Part shown: positions 33,189 through 42,624 of the stretch, one piece after another | Layout: each line of letters opens with the position of its first letter | How positions within the stretch are numbered: position 1 is the stretch's first letter | DNA from: an uncultured Pseudomonadota bacterium | GTDB lineage: Bacteria; Pseudomonadota; Alphaproteobacteria; RF32; CAG-239 | Assembly: GCA_949295005.1 (NCBI GenBank) | Contig: CASFJL010000020.1 | Span: 1-49,302 of the forward strand | DNA: 49,302 nt | Reading direction: 5' to 3' | The notes under the pieces: generated by a model | Seen by the model: only the letters and a program-made list of their open reading frames with translations | The model's database searches: none | Told to the model about the DNA's origin: nothing | Program-made: the position numbers and the translations under genes

Positions 33189-34064
33189 ATTTGGAGAAAC
33201 AAATGTCAGATATATATATTTTGTTAACGGCGAGGGGCGTGTGATGACATATTTAAACGGAATCTTTGCATTTGGAGTTACAATCGGTATCACCGGAGCA
33301 AAAAACTCATATTGAATGAGTTTGGCTTCTTTATCCAATAATTCAATCCTTATTACCGGAATATCTATTTTTCTGTCTGTTTTATTAGCAATAAAGCCTT
33401 TGATTTCAATTTTGGGCACATAATCTTCTTCAAATTCTCGACGCACTACATTTTGAAACTCTAATCCCTCTCCTATAACAACGGCTTCAATCCCGACTTT
33501 TTCATATATATTTGCTAAAGAAGGAAATTTTCTAACAATTTCATAACGCGCATAATACGCAAATAAAAACAAAATAGCTAATAATACCAACATATAATAT
33601 TTTATATTTGATATGTTGGACAAACCTAAGGCTTTTCTAATTTTAAATAAAACCTTTTTAAATGGGCTTTCTTTTTTTTCTGCTTCAAACAAAGCCTCTG
33701 TTTCTGTGGAAATGCGTTTGAATATATCTTTCATATATTGGTTGTCTGAAGCCATTTCATCTAATGTTTTATTTTTTGCTTCAGCGGCTTCTTCTTCAGA
33801 TGTTTCAATCAAAACATCTTCTCTATTTTCTAACTTATTTTGTTCTGCAAAAGCCTCTTCATTAAGCTGTTCATTTTCATCTAAAAATTTGCGCTCTTCT
33901 GCCGTAAATTCCGCTTGTCTTAACTTTGAACCCTCTAACAAATCTTCCGGCATGCATTTAAATATTTTATGACATACGGCACAACGCAACTTTCTTCCCG
34001 TTTCCGGAACCACGTTGGCATCTATTTCATAACCTGTTTTACACTTTGGACAATATATTTGCAT
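33180..34064 (-). CDS. MJ0042-type zinc-finger membrane protein (DUF3426-like)
   Basis: An N-terminal zinc ribbon (CPKC near residue 6 and CAVC near residue 29) is followed by an acidic, helical spacer, one transmembrane helix (YYMLVLLAILFLFAYYARYE, residues ~157-176) and a C-terminal beta domain with IEIKGFIANKTDRKIDIPVI of the DUF3426 type. This gene commonly sits divergently next to ftsE in alphaproteobacteria, as here. Role unknown; cell-envelope or division control is an inference. ATG 34064 has AGAGG 5 nt upstream; the GTG at 34070 lies inside that site. Confidence 0.85.
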   Translation of the reverse strand: MQIYCPKCKTGYEIDANVVPETGRKLRCAVCHKIFKCMPEDLLEGSKLRQAEFTAEERKFLDENEQLNEEAFAEQNKLENREDVLIETSEEEAAEAKNKTLDEMASDNQYMKDIFKRISTETEALFEAEKKESPFKKVLFKIRKALGLSNISNIKYYMLVLLAILFLFAYYARYEIVRKFPSLANIYEKVGIEAVVIGEGLEFQNVVRREFEEDYVPKIEIKGFIANKTDRKIDIPVIRIELLDKEAKLIQYEFFAPVIPIVTPNAKIPFKYVITRPSPLTKYIYLTFVSPNKK

Positions 34065-34210
34065 TTTCACCTCTTGTTCGCACTATAAGCATTTTTTTTC
34101 TTTTAGAAAAGAGAAAAAACATTTTATTAAATGAAATATTTGCTAGACCTATTCTTCTTCATATTTTATGATATGTTTAATTTTAGTTTTTTTAGTGGAG
34201 TTTTGTTACG

Positions 34211-34948
34211 TTGATTAACGCTAATTCTAATATAAACACCAAATATCCGGCTATTATTGAAATGCAGAATGTGGGAATCCGCTATGATCAGGGACCTGAA
34301 ATTTTAAGCGATATCAGACTGTCTTTACGCAAAGGCTCTTTCCATTTTTTAACCGGAAAAAGCGGCGCCGGCAAAACCTCTTTGCTCAGCATGATGTATT
34401 TGGCTCAAAAACCAAGCAGAGGAACAGTTAGTGTGTTTGGACATAATGTTAATTTTGCCAACCGAGATGCTTTGGCCATGCTTAGAAGAAAAATCGGCGT
34501 CGTGTTTCAGGATTTTAGGCTTATTGACCATCTTTCTGCCTTTGATAACGTGGCCTTGCCTCTTAGAGTATGCGGTATGGATGAACGTGAAATCAGAAAA
34601 AGAGTAATGGAACTCTTGCAATGGGTTGAACTGGATAAATCTATTCAGGCAACTCCGGCAACCCTTTCCGGAGGTGAAAAACAACGCGTGGCCATTGCCA
34701 GAGCCGTTATTAACAGACCTGATTTGTTGTTGGCTGATGAACCAACCGGAAACGTAGACAACGATATTGCCCCTAAATTAATGAAGCTGTTTGTAGAGCT
34801 TAATAGATTGGGCACTACCGTCGTTATTGCCACCCATAGTGAAAAATTAATCCACGACTTTGCATATCCTCGTTTACATTTGCAAAATCATGGACTAAAA
34901 ATATATGGACCGAATGATTATACAAATATGAGAGGAAACCTTGTCTAA
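34211..34948 (+). CDS. ftsE: FtsE, cell-division ABC ATPase
   Basis: ATPase that partners FtsX to activate cell-wall hydrolases at the septum. Walker A GKSGAGKTS, signature LSGGEKQR, Walker B LLADEPTGNVD and the His of IATHSEK are intact. Start is TTG 34211 with GGAG about 10 nt upstream; the ATG at 34262 has no ribosome-binding site. ftsX overlaps its end by 8 bp. Confidence 0.93.
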   Translation: MINANSNINTKYPAIIEMQNVGIRYDQGPEILSDIRLSLRKGSFHFLTGKSGAGKTSLLSMMYLAQKPSRGTVSVFGHNVNFANRDALAMLRRKIGVVFQDFRLIDHLSAFDNVALPLRVCGMDEREIRKRVMELLQWVELDKSIQATPATLSGGEKQRVAIARAVINRPDLLLADEPTGNVDNDIAPKLMKLFVELNRLGTTVVIATHSEKLIHDFAYPRLHLQNHGLKIYGPNDYTNMRGNLV

Positions 34949-35858
34949 AAAACCTGTTTTTATCAGCCGTCATGAAGAATTGCCTTTGCAAGGTGGAAGC
35001 ACCAGTTTGTTTTTGCAAATTATGGTTGGTATTGCCGTCTTTTTATTTTCGGTTACACTCTCAGGCGTGTTGGCTATTAATTCCATGCTCTTAAATTGGA
35101 ATGAAAGTATTTTGGGCTCTTTAACCGTTCAAATTATGCCGTCTACACATCTTAACCAAGATAAAGCCATTGCTGAAACTTTAGCTCATCAAGAAAAAGC
35201 GCTTGATGTTTTGAGAAATATTAATGAAGTGGAAAAAGCAGAGCCTCTTTCTGACAAACAACTGACAAAACTTATTCAGCCTTGGCTCGGTGACGGTATT
35301 TCAATTCAAAATCTGCCTATTCCCAGAATTATTGATGTGAAAATAAAAAAAGGCGCTTCTTTGGATTATATGGATTTGGCATATAAATTGGCTCAGGCAA
35401 CACCTATGGCCTCGGTTGATAATCATAAACTGTGGCTTAATAAACTTATTCGTTTTGCAGATGGCTTAAAACTTTTGGCTTTGAGTGTTTTGGTGTTGGT
35501 GGTTATGATTACTTCCGGTGCCATATTTTATACAACACAAACCAGCTTGGGCTTGCATAAATATACAATCCAGATTTTGCATCTTATGGGAGCAAAAGAT
35601 ACTTATGTCGCGCAACAATTTGCTAAAAGATCTGCCGTTCTGGCTCTTCAGGGCGGTTTCTTCGGCTTGTTGGTTGGATTGCCGACAATTTTTGGAATCG
35701 CTTCTTTAGCTCAGCAAATTGAGGGGGGGATTATCAGCGAAGCCAGATTGTCTTTTTTTGATTGGGGGGCTATTCTTAGCTTGCCTATTTTGGCCGGCTT
35801 GATTGCCATGATTACCGCATATTATACCGTGAAACAAACTTTGCAAAAAATGATGTAG
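34941..35858 (+). CDS. ftsX: FtsX, cell-division permease
   Basis: Four transmembrane helices: one near residue 30-47, then a periplasmic domain of ~100 residues, then three in the last 130 residues, as in FtsX. ILHLMGAKDTYVAQQFAKR is a conserved loop. Start is TTG 34941 with AGAGG 5 nt upstream. It overlaps ftsE, so translation is coupled. Confidence 0.92.
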   Translation: MSKKPVFISRHEELPLQGGSTSLFLQIMVGIAVFLFSVTLSGVLAINSMLLNWNESILGSLTVQIMPSTHLNQDKAIAETLAHQEKALDVLRNINEVEKAEPLSDKQLTKLIQPWLGDGISIQNLPIPRIIDVKIKKGASLDYMDLAYKLAQATPMASVDNHKLWLNKLIRFADGLKLLALSVLVLVVMITSGAIFYTTQTSLGLHKYTIQILHLMGAKDTYVAQQFAKRSAVLALQGGFFGLLVGLPTIFGIASLAQQIEGGIISEARLSFFDWGAILSLPILAGLIAMITAYYTVKQTLQKMM

Positions 35859-35867
35859 GCTAAAATT

Positions 35868-36440
35868 ATGAAAAAATTTATCTTCTTTGGTTTTGTTATT
35901 ATATTTTTTGCTTGGCTTGGCGGATTTTGCCTTTTTGCATATAAAATCAATCATTATCCCTTAAACAAAAATCAAAAAACAGATGCTATTGTTGTTTTGA
36001 CCGGCGGACGGAATCGTATTAGTGAAGCCGTGGAATTATTGAATGTAGGCTTGGCTGACAAGTTGTTTATATCCGGCGTGGAAAAAAACACCTCACTTCA
36101 AGACATATGCAAATCTCAAGATATTCCCTTACCGCAAAAAAAAGTGCTGCTTGAAAAAAAATCTACCAATACCATTGAAAATGCAATTGAAACACAATCT
36201 TGGATTAAGAAAAACAATATTTCTTCCATTAGGTTGGTGACATCAAATTATCATCTTCCCAGAAGCATTCAGGAATTTCAATACCAGAATCCAAGCTTGA
36301 CTATCATTCCTCACCCTGTTTTTTCTGATTTTGTGGCAAAAAAATGGTGGAAAAAAGGCCGTAGCTTTTGCTTAATTGCTATGGAATATAATAAATTTTT
36401 GTATGTTTGGTTGTTTAGACATTTAAATATTCAAGGATAA
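35868..36440 (+). CDS. YdcF/SanA-like DUF218 membrane protein
   Basis: An N-terminal transmembrane helix (residues ~4-25) is followed by a DUF218 domain: DAIVVLTGGRNRISEAVELL, ADKLFISGV, STNTIENAIET and VTSNYHLPRS. Relatives (ElyC, SanA) affect peptidoglycan and envelope integrity. It lies 9 bp after ftsX, an arrangement usual in alphaproteobacteria. Confidence 0.88.
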   Translation: MKKFIFFGFVIIFFAWLGGFCLFAYKINHYPLNKNQKTDAIVVLTGGRNRISEAVELLNVGLADKLFISGVEKNTSLQDICKSQDIPLPQKKVLLEKKSTNTIENAIETQSWIKKNNISSIRLVTSNYHLPRSIQEFQYQNPSLTIIPHPVFSDFVAKKWWKKGRSFCLIAMEYNKFLYVWLFRHLNIQG

Positions 36441-36444
36441 ATTC

Positions 36445-37206
36445 ATGCTTTATATCAGATCTTTTCTTTTTAATTTTTGTTTTTATCTTACTTTGGCCAT
36501 TGGATGCATTTTTGGTTCTATCATTGGTGTTTTTTCCAGAGAAGCAACCATTCCTTTTTGGAATAAATTTTGGATGCCGATGTGTTGCTCTTTGTTAAAA
36601 ATTTGCGGAATCTCCATTGAAATCAGGGGCAAAGAAAACATTAAACAAGAAGGTGTTATTTATGCTGCAAAGCACCAATCTGCTTTAGAAACTTATTGTT
36701 TGTCCTCTTATATTACCCGTGCCGTTTTTATTTTGAAAAAAGAGCTGACTTATGTTCCGCTTTTTGGGTGGGCTCAACATTTTTACGGAATGATTGCCGT
36801 CAACAGAGCTTCCGGCGGTGCGGCTTTGAAAAAACTGCTTAAAGCCTCTGAAGACAGAATTAAACATAAACGACCGATTATCATCTTTCCTGAAGGAACC
36901 AGAACAAAACCCGGAAAAACCACAGAATATAAATCCGGTTTGGTCTTTTTATATCAGAATTTAAATGTTCCGGTTGTGCCCGTGGCTTTGAATACAGGGT
37001 TGTTTTGGGCAAAAAACTCTTTTTTGCGCTATAAAGGAAAAGTTGTAATTGAATTTTTGCCCCCTATTCCAACCGGATTGGATAAAAAAGAATTTATGAA
37101 TCTACTCAAATCTAGAATAGAGGAAAAATGCGCAGAACTTAATCAGGAAAGCGCTATGCATTATCCTCATGCCAAAGAGTTGTTAGAAAAAGCACATAAG
37201 GATTAA
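36445..37206 (+). CDS. plsC: PlsC, 1-acyl-sn-glycerol-3-phosphate acyltransferase
   Basis: Makes phosphatidic acid from lysophosphatidic acid and an acyl donor at the inner membrane. Motif I KHQSALET gives the catalytic His with Glu replacing the usual Asp, as often in alphaproteobacteria. IFPEGTR is the phosphate-binding motif, and VPVVPVALN follows. N-terminal hydrophobic helix. AAGGA lies 7 nt before the ATG, 4 bp after the preceding gene. Confidence 0.93.
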   Translation: MLYIRSFLFNFCFYLTLAIGCIFGSIIGVFSREATIPFWNKFWMPMCCSLLKICGISIEIRGKENIKQEGVIYAAKHQSALETYCLSSYITRAVFILKKELTYVPLFGWAQHFYGMIAVNRASGGAALKKLLKASEDRIKHKRPIIIFPEGTRTKPGKTTEYKSGLVFLYQNLNVPVVPVALNTGLFWAKNSFLRYKGKVVIEFLPPIPTGLDKKEFMNLLKSRIEEKCAELNQESAMHYPHAKELLEKAHKD

Positions 37207-37210
37207 GAAT

Positions 37211-38269
37211 ATGTCTTTTAAAGCTGAAAATTCTGCAAAATATGCCCTTTCTTCCGGTTTGAAAAATTGGAAATGGGCTGTATTTTCTTTTTTGGCGTTT
37301 TTCCTTTTTTTATCCTTATTTATTAATGCCTATCTGCAACGGCAAAACTTTATTTTTCATGTGAAAAAAAATTTGGAATATACTTTTAATTCTTTGGTTG
37401 CCAGCCATTGGGATATTGCATATGACCATATTCAATTTAACCCTTTTCCGCTTTTTCCTTTGGTGGAAATTGATAATTTGCAGGTTTATGATAAAACTAA
37501 TAAAAATGCTTGGGTGTGTGAAAAATTTTATTTTGATAACAGTGTGCTTTCTCCTCAAAAAATCAAAATTTATTTTGACGGGAAACAATTTGTTAAGACA
37601 ACCCAATCTTCTCATAAATTGTCTATTCCGCAATATGAAATGTTTTTAACCTTAAACAATCAAGCTCCGCAAAGCTTGTTTATAAATTTGCATCATATGG
37701 CGCTTGAAGGTTGGGCTGATGTTGAAAATTTGGCTCTTAATATTATTTGGAACAATGAAAATAATTCCACCTTCATGCAAAAAAATATTAACTTTAATGC
37801 AAAATTAGATATTCAAAATATCAAACTCAACGGTTTGTTGGATTATCCGCTTGGGCAAATTATAAAAAACTTTTCTATGGAAGCCGATATGATTGGAAAG
37901 CCTAAAGGAAATAACAGTTTTCAAGCATCTTTAAGAGAATGGTTGGCTCAAAACGGTTATTTCAGAATTAATAATATTACTCTAAACTGGCGTCCGTTAC
38001 TGTTAGTCGGAAAAGGAGATTTTTATCTTAATGAAAATTTTGCCCCAATTTTAACCTTGAACACAACATCCAAAGCCTTGCTTAATTTGTTGGATGAAAT
38101 GGAACAAAAAAATTGGTTAGACAGTAAAGGTGTTTTTGTGGCAAGAGTATTATTAAACAATAAAGCCTATAAAATTGCCGATGATAAATATTTAACGGTT
38201 TCGACGCCAATTTCTATCAGAGATGATGCTATTTTGGTTGAAAAAATTGCCATTAAAAAGTTTGATTAA
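37211..38269 (+). CDS. DUF2125-family protein, membrane-anchored
   Basis: One N-terminal transmembrane helix (residues ~22-42) and a large periplasmic beta-rich region (PLVEIDNLQVYD, WADVENLALNIIW, GYFRINNITLNW, LVGKGDF). This matches the DUF2125 proteins that follow plsC in many alphaproteobacteria. They resemble AsmA-like envelope proteins; the role is unproven. AAGGA lies 8 nt before the ATG. Its stop overlaps that of rsmD by 4 bp. Confidence 0.8.
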   Translation: MSFKAENSAKYALSSGLKNWKWAVFSFLAFFLFLSLFINAYLQRQNFIFHVKKNLEYTFNSLVASHWDIAYDHIQFNPFPLFPLVEIDNLQVYDKTNKNAWVCEKFYFDNSVLSPQKIKIYFDGKQFVKTTQSSHKLSIPQYEMFLTLNNQAPQSLFINLHHMALEGWADVENLALNIIWNNENNSTFMQKNINFNAKLDIQNIKLNGLLDYPLGQIIKNFSMEADMIGKPKGNNSFQASLREWLAQNGYFRINNITLNWRPLLLVGKGDFYLNENFAPILTLNTTSKALLNLLDEMEQKNWLDSKGVFVARVLLNNKAYKIADDKYLTVSTPISIRDDAILVEKIAIKKFD

Positions 38270-38811
38270 GCTTGGTAGCTTAAAAACAAAACTTTTGCCA
38301 AGCCATAAACTCTTTCATCAATCAAATCAAAACATGGCGGAATGGCAATTTCTTCTGTTTTTTCAACTTCAACCACACAAAGAGAATTTGCCTTTAGCCA
38401 ATTTTTTTGAGAAAGTTCAAGCAAGGCCTTTTCACTCAAGCCTTGTTTATACGGCGCATCCATAAACACCAAAGTATATTGCTTGTGGCTTTTAGGCAGG
38501 TTGGCAGCATCTAGTTTAAGCAGATTAATTTTGTTCTGCTCTTTGGGAAACAAAGCCACATTTTTTTTCAAATCCGTTAAATCTTTATCCAGCAAAGTAA
38601 CTGTTTTGGCACCTCTGGAAAGAGCCTCCAGCGCAAAAGCACCGCTACCGGAAAAAACGTCTAATAAGTCATACTCGGCCAAGCTGTCTTTTAATTTTGA
38701 ATATAGAATATTAAATATCGCTTCTCTGGCTCTGTCTGCCGTTGGGCGAATCTTTTCAGATTGAGGCGAAATCAGTTTTTTGCCACGATAGATGCCTGAA
38801 ATAATTCTCAT
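38266..38811 (-). CDS. rsmD: RsmD, 16S rRNA (guanine-966-N2) methyltransferase
   Basis: Methylates G966 of 16S rRNA using S-adenosylmethionine. RIISGIYRGKKL, RPTADRAREAIFNIL, LDVFSGSGAFALEALSRGA and MDAPYK (a DPPY variant with Ala) are the family motifs in order. 181 aa. The ATG overlaps the rluB stop by 4 bp, so the two are coupled. Confidence 0.94.
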   Translation of the reverse strand: MRIISGIYRGKKLISPQSEKIRPTADRAREAIFNILYSKLKDSLAEYDLLDVFSGSGAFALEALSRGAKTVTLLDKDLTDLKKNVALFPKEQNKINLLKLDAANLPKSHKQYTLVFMDAPYKQGLSEKALLELSQKNWLKANSLCVVEVEKTEEIAIPPCFDLIDERVYGLAKVLFLSYQA

Positions 38812-39530
38812 AGACTAAATTTGGCTCCCAGTTGTTCTTTTAACACTTTTTGAGGAATCTCTTTAACCTCTCCTTCTCTCATTCCACCTAATTGGAACGG
38901 TCCGTATGAAAGACGAATCAAGCGGTTTACATCTAAGCCGATTGCTTTCATCACTTTGCGGATTTCTCTGTTTTTGCCCTCATTTAAGGTCACCAACAAC
39001 CAAGCATTTGTCCCTTTTACGGTTTCAATATCTACTTTAATGGAACCATATTGAACACCATCAATAACTATGCCGTTTTGAAGGTCTGCCAATTTTTTAT
39101 CATCCACAAAACCATGAACGCGCACTTTATATCTTCTGGCCCAACCGTTGCTCGGTAATTCTAACTGACGAGATAATTCTCCGCTGTTGGTTAATAAAAG
39201 CAAGCCTTCAGAGTTCAAATCCAATCTGCCCACAGATATTACTCTGGGCATGCCGTGCGGCAAATGTTCAAAAACCGTCGGACGGCCTTTTTCATCTTTA
39301 TGAGTGGTAACCAAACCCACCGGCTTATAATATAACCACAAACGGGTTATATCTTTTTGCGGCAATTTTTCTCCATCAAGCAAAATCTTTTCATTGCCCT
39401 CAACATTATAGGCCGGAGAATCTACAATTTCTCCGTTGATGGTTATTCTTTTTTGGCGGATTAATTCTTCTGCGGCTCTGCGAGAACACACCCCGCTTCT
39501 TGCGATGAATTTGGCTAATCTTTCAGACAT
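38808..39530 (-). CDS. rluB: RluB/RsuA-family pseudouridine synthase
   Basis: An N-terminal S4 RNA-binding domain (RLAKFIARSGVCSRRAAEELI) is followed by a pseudouridine synthase domain with catalytic Asp in GRLDLNSEGLLLLTN. KNREIRKVM and LIRLSYGPF are typical of RluB, which modifies 23S rRNA U2605. RluB versus RluE/F cannot be settled by eye. AAGGA upstream of the ATG. Divergent from tadA, 73 bp away. Confidence 0.9.
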   Translation of the reverse strand: MSERLAKFIARSGVCSRRAAEELIRQKRITINGEIVDSPAYNVEGNEKILLDGEKLPQKDITRLWLYYKPVGLVTTHKDEKGRPTVFEHLPHGMPRVISVGRLDLNSEGLLLLTNSGELSRQLELPSNGWARRYKVRVHGFVDDKKLADLQNGIVIDGVQYGSIKVDIETVKGTNAWLLVTLNEGKNREIRKVMKAIGLDVNRLIRLSYGPFQLGGMREGEVKEIPQKVLKEQLGAKFSL

Positions 39531-39603
39531 AATTTTCTTTCCTTTTTTATTTTCTCGTTATAATAATAAAAAAATATCAGTTTAGCAAGACGAGGTTCAC
39601 CGA

Positions 39604-40059
39604 ATGGATAAAATTTTTTATATGCAAAAGGCTCTTGAAGAAGCAAAAGCTGCCGCTTTGGAAGATGAAACACCCATCGGTGCCATAATTGTTGATGCTA
39701 AAAGCGGAGAGATTATTGCATCTGCGCATAATTTGACCGAGCATCAAGCCGAAGCAACGGCTCATGCCGAAATTTTGGCCATGCAAAGGGCCGCGCAAAA
39801 ACTTAAACAAAAAAGACTTTGGGATATGGATTTATATGTGACGATTGAACCTTGCACCATGTGCGCCGCCGCCATTTCTTTTATGCGCATTAATTGTGTT
39901 TATTTTGGTGCTGAAGATGAAAAAGGCGGAGCTATTGTAAACGGGGTTAAGTTTTTTGAGGCTAAAACTTGTCATCATCGCCCAAAGTTTGAAGGCGGAA
40001 TTTTGGCTCAAGAAGCTGCTGACTTATTAAAAAACTTTTTCAAAAATAAAAGAAAATAA
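39604..40059 (+). CDS. tadA: TadA, tRNA-specific adenosine deaminase
   Basis: Converts the wobble adenosine of tRNA-Arg(ACG) to inosine. HAEILAM provides a zinc His and the catalytic Glu, and PCTMCAAA the two zinc Cys residues. GAEDEKGGAI is the usual later segment. 151 aa, normal. The tadA/rluB/rsmD grouping is common in alphaproteobacteria. Confidence 0.94.
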   Translation: MDKIFYMQKALEEAKAAALEDETPIGAIIVDAKSGEIIASAHNLTEHQAEATAHAEILAMQRAAQKLKQKRLWDMDLYVTIEPCTMCAAAISFMRINCVYFGAEDEKGGAIVNGVKFFEAKTCHHRPKFEGGILAQEAADLLKNFFKNKRK

Positions 40060-40061
40060 CG

Positions 40062-40460
40062 CTACTCATCCGTAATTATTTGTTTTATTTGTTCTATTTT
40101 GCTTTGAGTATATGCTTTTTGCTCAGGTGTTCTGATTTTGTCTTCCTCTGCTGTTTCTAATAATTGAAGAATTTCTTTAGCATATGCTTTGCGGTTAAGC
40201 GCAATTGTGGTTAAATTAAACACTGCCGCTTGATAAATTTGCTCATTTGAAACTTGCAGCTGTTCTGCTATGGTTTTGTATGGAGGCGTAAAACTATCTG
40301 CATATTCCTTATGGCTTTTTTCATAAGAACTTTTTTGAATTTTTTTGGCAATATCTTCCGTAACCTGCTTTTTGTCTGAATCTTGACGACGAAAACTGGT
40401 GGTCATTTTGACCAATGATTTTAATTTTCTAATTACGGCAAATTGTTTGCTAAAATCCAT
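40062..40460 (-). CDS. Hypothetical protein, 132 aa
   Basis: No family recognised. A soluble, helical, strongly charged protein (many Lys, Gln, Glu) with no signal or membrane segment. AGGGG lies before the ATG. It starts convergently 2 bp after tadA. A regulatory or structural role cannot be judged. Confidence 0.65.
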   Translation of the reverse strand: MDFSKQFAVIRKLKSLVKMTTSFRRQDSDKKQVTEDIAKKIQKSSYEKSHKEYADSFTPPYKTIAEQLQVSNEQIYQAAVFNLTTIALNRKAYAKEILQLLETAEEDKIRTPEQKAYTQSKIEQIKQIITDE

Positions 40461-40588
40461 TTTATTTCCCCTTTGGTCTTATGATATGTTTATCATATAT
40501 TCTCATTGGTTAAAATTTTATATAATAATTTTACATTAAGTTAACAATATAACACTATATTTTTCTTTAATTAACAAGGAAAGATATA

Positions 40589-41875
40589 ATGTCTCATTTA
40601 AATATTAAAACTTTTGCACTTTCAACACCAGATGTTGGATACAGAAACCAAATTATTGGCGTGATGCAGGCTGTGGCTGAATATTGCGGTAATAATTTGG
40701 ATTTGGAATCTTGTTTTGTTTTGCCTAAAGATGTAACTTCTTATACAGAAGTTAAAGAATCTATATATTACTCAAAATTTGCAGATTATCATAGTTTTAA
40801 GACAAAAATTTTTGAACTTCTTGACCTTTATTTTGCAAAAAATAAAATTATTCCGCAAATTTTTATTACGGCTTTTAATCTTACAGAAAATGAAAATGCC
40901 GGCAAAAACGCAGATAAATTATGTTGCGCCATCAAAGAGTATTATGCTCAAAACAAATTGGGAAAAATTATGACTTGTGTTATTACAAGCCGCGTTTATA
41001 TGTATCAATATGTTGATTTTATTCAAATTCCAAAACATATTATGACCTTTGCCTCTAGAATCAGATTGCTTAAGAATCCAAAATTGAGGCAAAAATCTTT
41101 GATTACGGTTGGAACATTAAACCATTTTTCAAAAAAACTGATTAAAAATAAATATGCGGAACTCACAGCAAAACTTGCCGAGCTCAAAAAAAATTCTGAT
41201 TTTTTTGACTTAATGCGCAAATTTGACACTTATATATCTAAACCTCAAAAAGTTGTTTTTTGTTTGGGAGGACGTGTTCACGGCAATGAAATTATTTTTG
41301 ATATAAATTATGCTCAAAAATTGCTTGCCGATGCTAATAGATTAATCAAAAAAAATTATGGTGTTATCTTTGTTAATGGTCCAAGAACACCCAATGATGT
41401 TACAGATTTTTTGTATGAAAACACTTGTGATAATCCGGATATTATTTTTCAAAACAGCAAAAAAATTGCAACATCAGACGCTGAAAGAACACCCTTGTCT
41501 TGGCGCATTTATTCCGGCAAATATGAAGCTGAATTTGAAAAACTGGAAAAAATTGGCAATATATATCCGGCTATATTGGGATTTGACAACACAATTGTTG
41601 CTCATTCTTTTGATAGCTATGCCAGTTGTGAAACGGTTAATGCCGCCATTCCAACCGCCATTAGCAAGCGCGGACTATATATTTCTGCCGAGCGGTATGA
41701 TTGTTATAATTTGCATGAGTTATTGTGCCCCAAATATGCCATTGATTGGGATGATTTTGTGGAGTTGGCTTATCATCAAAACATTGTGCCTAATGAGCTT
41801 AAGCCACAAATATTATCTAATCCGCTGCATGTTTTTGCAGAAACTTTGTTAAACAGATTTAATAAATTTGCTTAA
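40589..41875 (+). CDS. ELM1-like / DUF1022-family protein (GT-B-like fold)
   Basis: The C-terminal half matches the bacterial relatives of the plant mitochondrial fission factor ELM1: VVFCLGGRVHGN, a V-x-GPRTP segment near residue 265, and NIYPAILGFDNTIVAHSFDSYASCETVNAAIPTA with the conserved Asp-Ser and Glu. These look like glycosyltransferase GT-B folds; function in bacteria is unclear. The N-terminal ~200 residues are not recognised. AAGGA lies 8 nt before the ATG. Its stop overlaps the convergent gene by 4 bp. Confidence 0.6.
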   Translation: MSHLNIKTFALSTPDVGYRNQIIGVMQAVAEYCGNNLDLESCFVLPKDVTSYTEVKESIYYSKFADYHSFKTKIFELLDLYFAKNKIIPQIFITAFNLTENENAGKNADKLCCAIKEYYAQNKLGKIMTCVITSRVYMYQYVDFIQIPKHIMTFASRIRLLKNPKLRQKSLITVGTLNHFSKKLIKNKYAELTAKLAELKKNSDFFDLMRKFDTYISKPQKVVFCLGGRVHGNEIIFDINYAQKLLADANRLIKKNYGVIFVNGPRTPNDVTDFLYENTCDNPDIIFQNSKKIATSDAERTPLSWRIYSGKYEAEFEKLEKIGNIYPAILGFDNTIVAHSFDSYASCETVNAAIPTAISKRGLYISAERYDCYNLHELLCPKYAIDWDDFVELAYHQNIVPNELKPQILSNPLHVFAETLLNRFNKFA

Positions 41876-42555
41876 ATATAATTTTTTACAAAAGACCAAA
41901 TTTCATAGGCTGTTTCTTCCAAAGAGAGCGGCTTATCTGTTTGGTTTTTATCCATTTTAACACAAATGTTTATCGGAGTAGCTATTAAGGAGAGTGCTTT
42001 TAAGCGTCCGGCCCAAACCAACGCTTGGGAAAGATTTTTGGCTTGATATTGTTGCAAAGTGCCTGCAATGTTTAGTTTGTGCTCAATTGTGTGTTGCTCA
42101 AAATCTTCTGTTACTTCAATGCCCAAATAACCCATATCCGTTAATTCTCTATATGCCTCTGCCGGTGTTTCTTCTTGCAACCTTAAGGCATATTTTATGG
42201 CAATGGATAAAGCCACATAGGGTTTATATGCTTTTGTGGCAATTTTAGAATCGGAAACCTTAAAAACCACACATTCAATTTGATGCTCTATGAAATATGA
42301 TTGAACAAACAAGGCCAAGGCAAATAAATTATTGGAAAAATCAGGATTAGATGTTTTGAAAATAACAATTTCTTCTTGAGCAAAATTTTGCAACAGCTTT
42401 TGAGCCGGCAAATAATAATCCCTTAAATCCGTGCCGATTGTTTGATTATATTCAAAAACGGCGCGTTTCTTATCTAAAAAAGAATCTGAATTTGTTTCAT
42501 CTAAAGCAATTTCAATCATTTTTCCAATTCCGAAAGTTTTATGTATCATACTCAT
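41872..42555 (-). CDS. Hypothetical protein, 227 aa
   Basis: No family recognised. Mixed alpha/beta soluble protein; IVIFKTSNPDFSNNLFALALFVQSYF and VKNY are its most hydrophobic parts. No signal peptide. No clear ribosome-binding site precedes the ATG at 42555. The AT-rich composition matches most neighbours, unlike the gene upstream of it on the same strand, from which it is separated by a terminator. Confidence 0.6.
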   Translation of the reverse strand: MSMIHKTFGIGKMIEIALDETNSDSFLDKKRAVFEYNQTIGTDLRDYYLPAQKLLQNFAQEEIVIFKTSNPDFSNNLFALALFVQSYFIEHQIECVVFKVSDSKIATKAYKPYVALSIAIKYALRLQEETPAEAYRELTDMGYLGIEVTEDFEQHTIEHKLNIAGTLQQYQAKNLSQALVWAGRLKALSLIATPINICVKMDKNQTDKPLSLEETAYEIWSFVKNYI

Positions 42556-42573
42556 TTTTTTTAGAAAAGAAAC

Positions 42574-42607
42574 AAAAAAAACACCGGTTCCGCCGAACCA
42601 GTGCTTT
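42574..42607 (-). terminator. Rho-independent terminator
   Basis: A 9-bp stem (42582-42590 with 42595-42603, one C-A mismatch) lies between poly-A and T tracts. On the minus strand it ends the gene at 42625-43467 with a T-rich run. Confidence 0.8.
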
Positions 42608-42624
42608 TTTGTTTTTTTTGAAAA

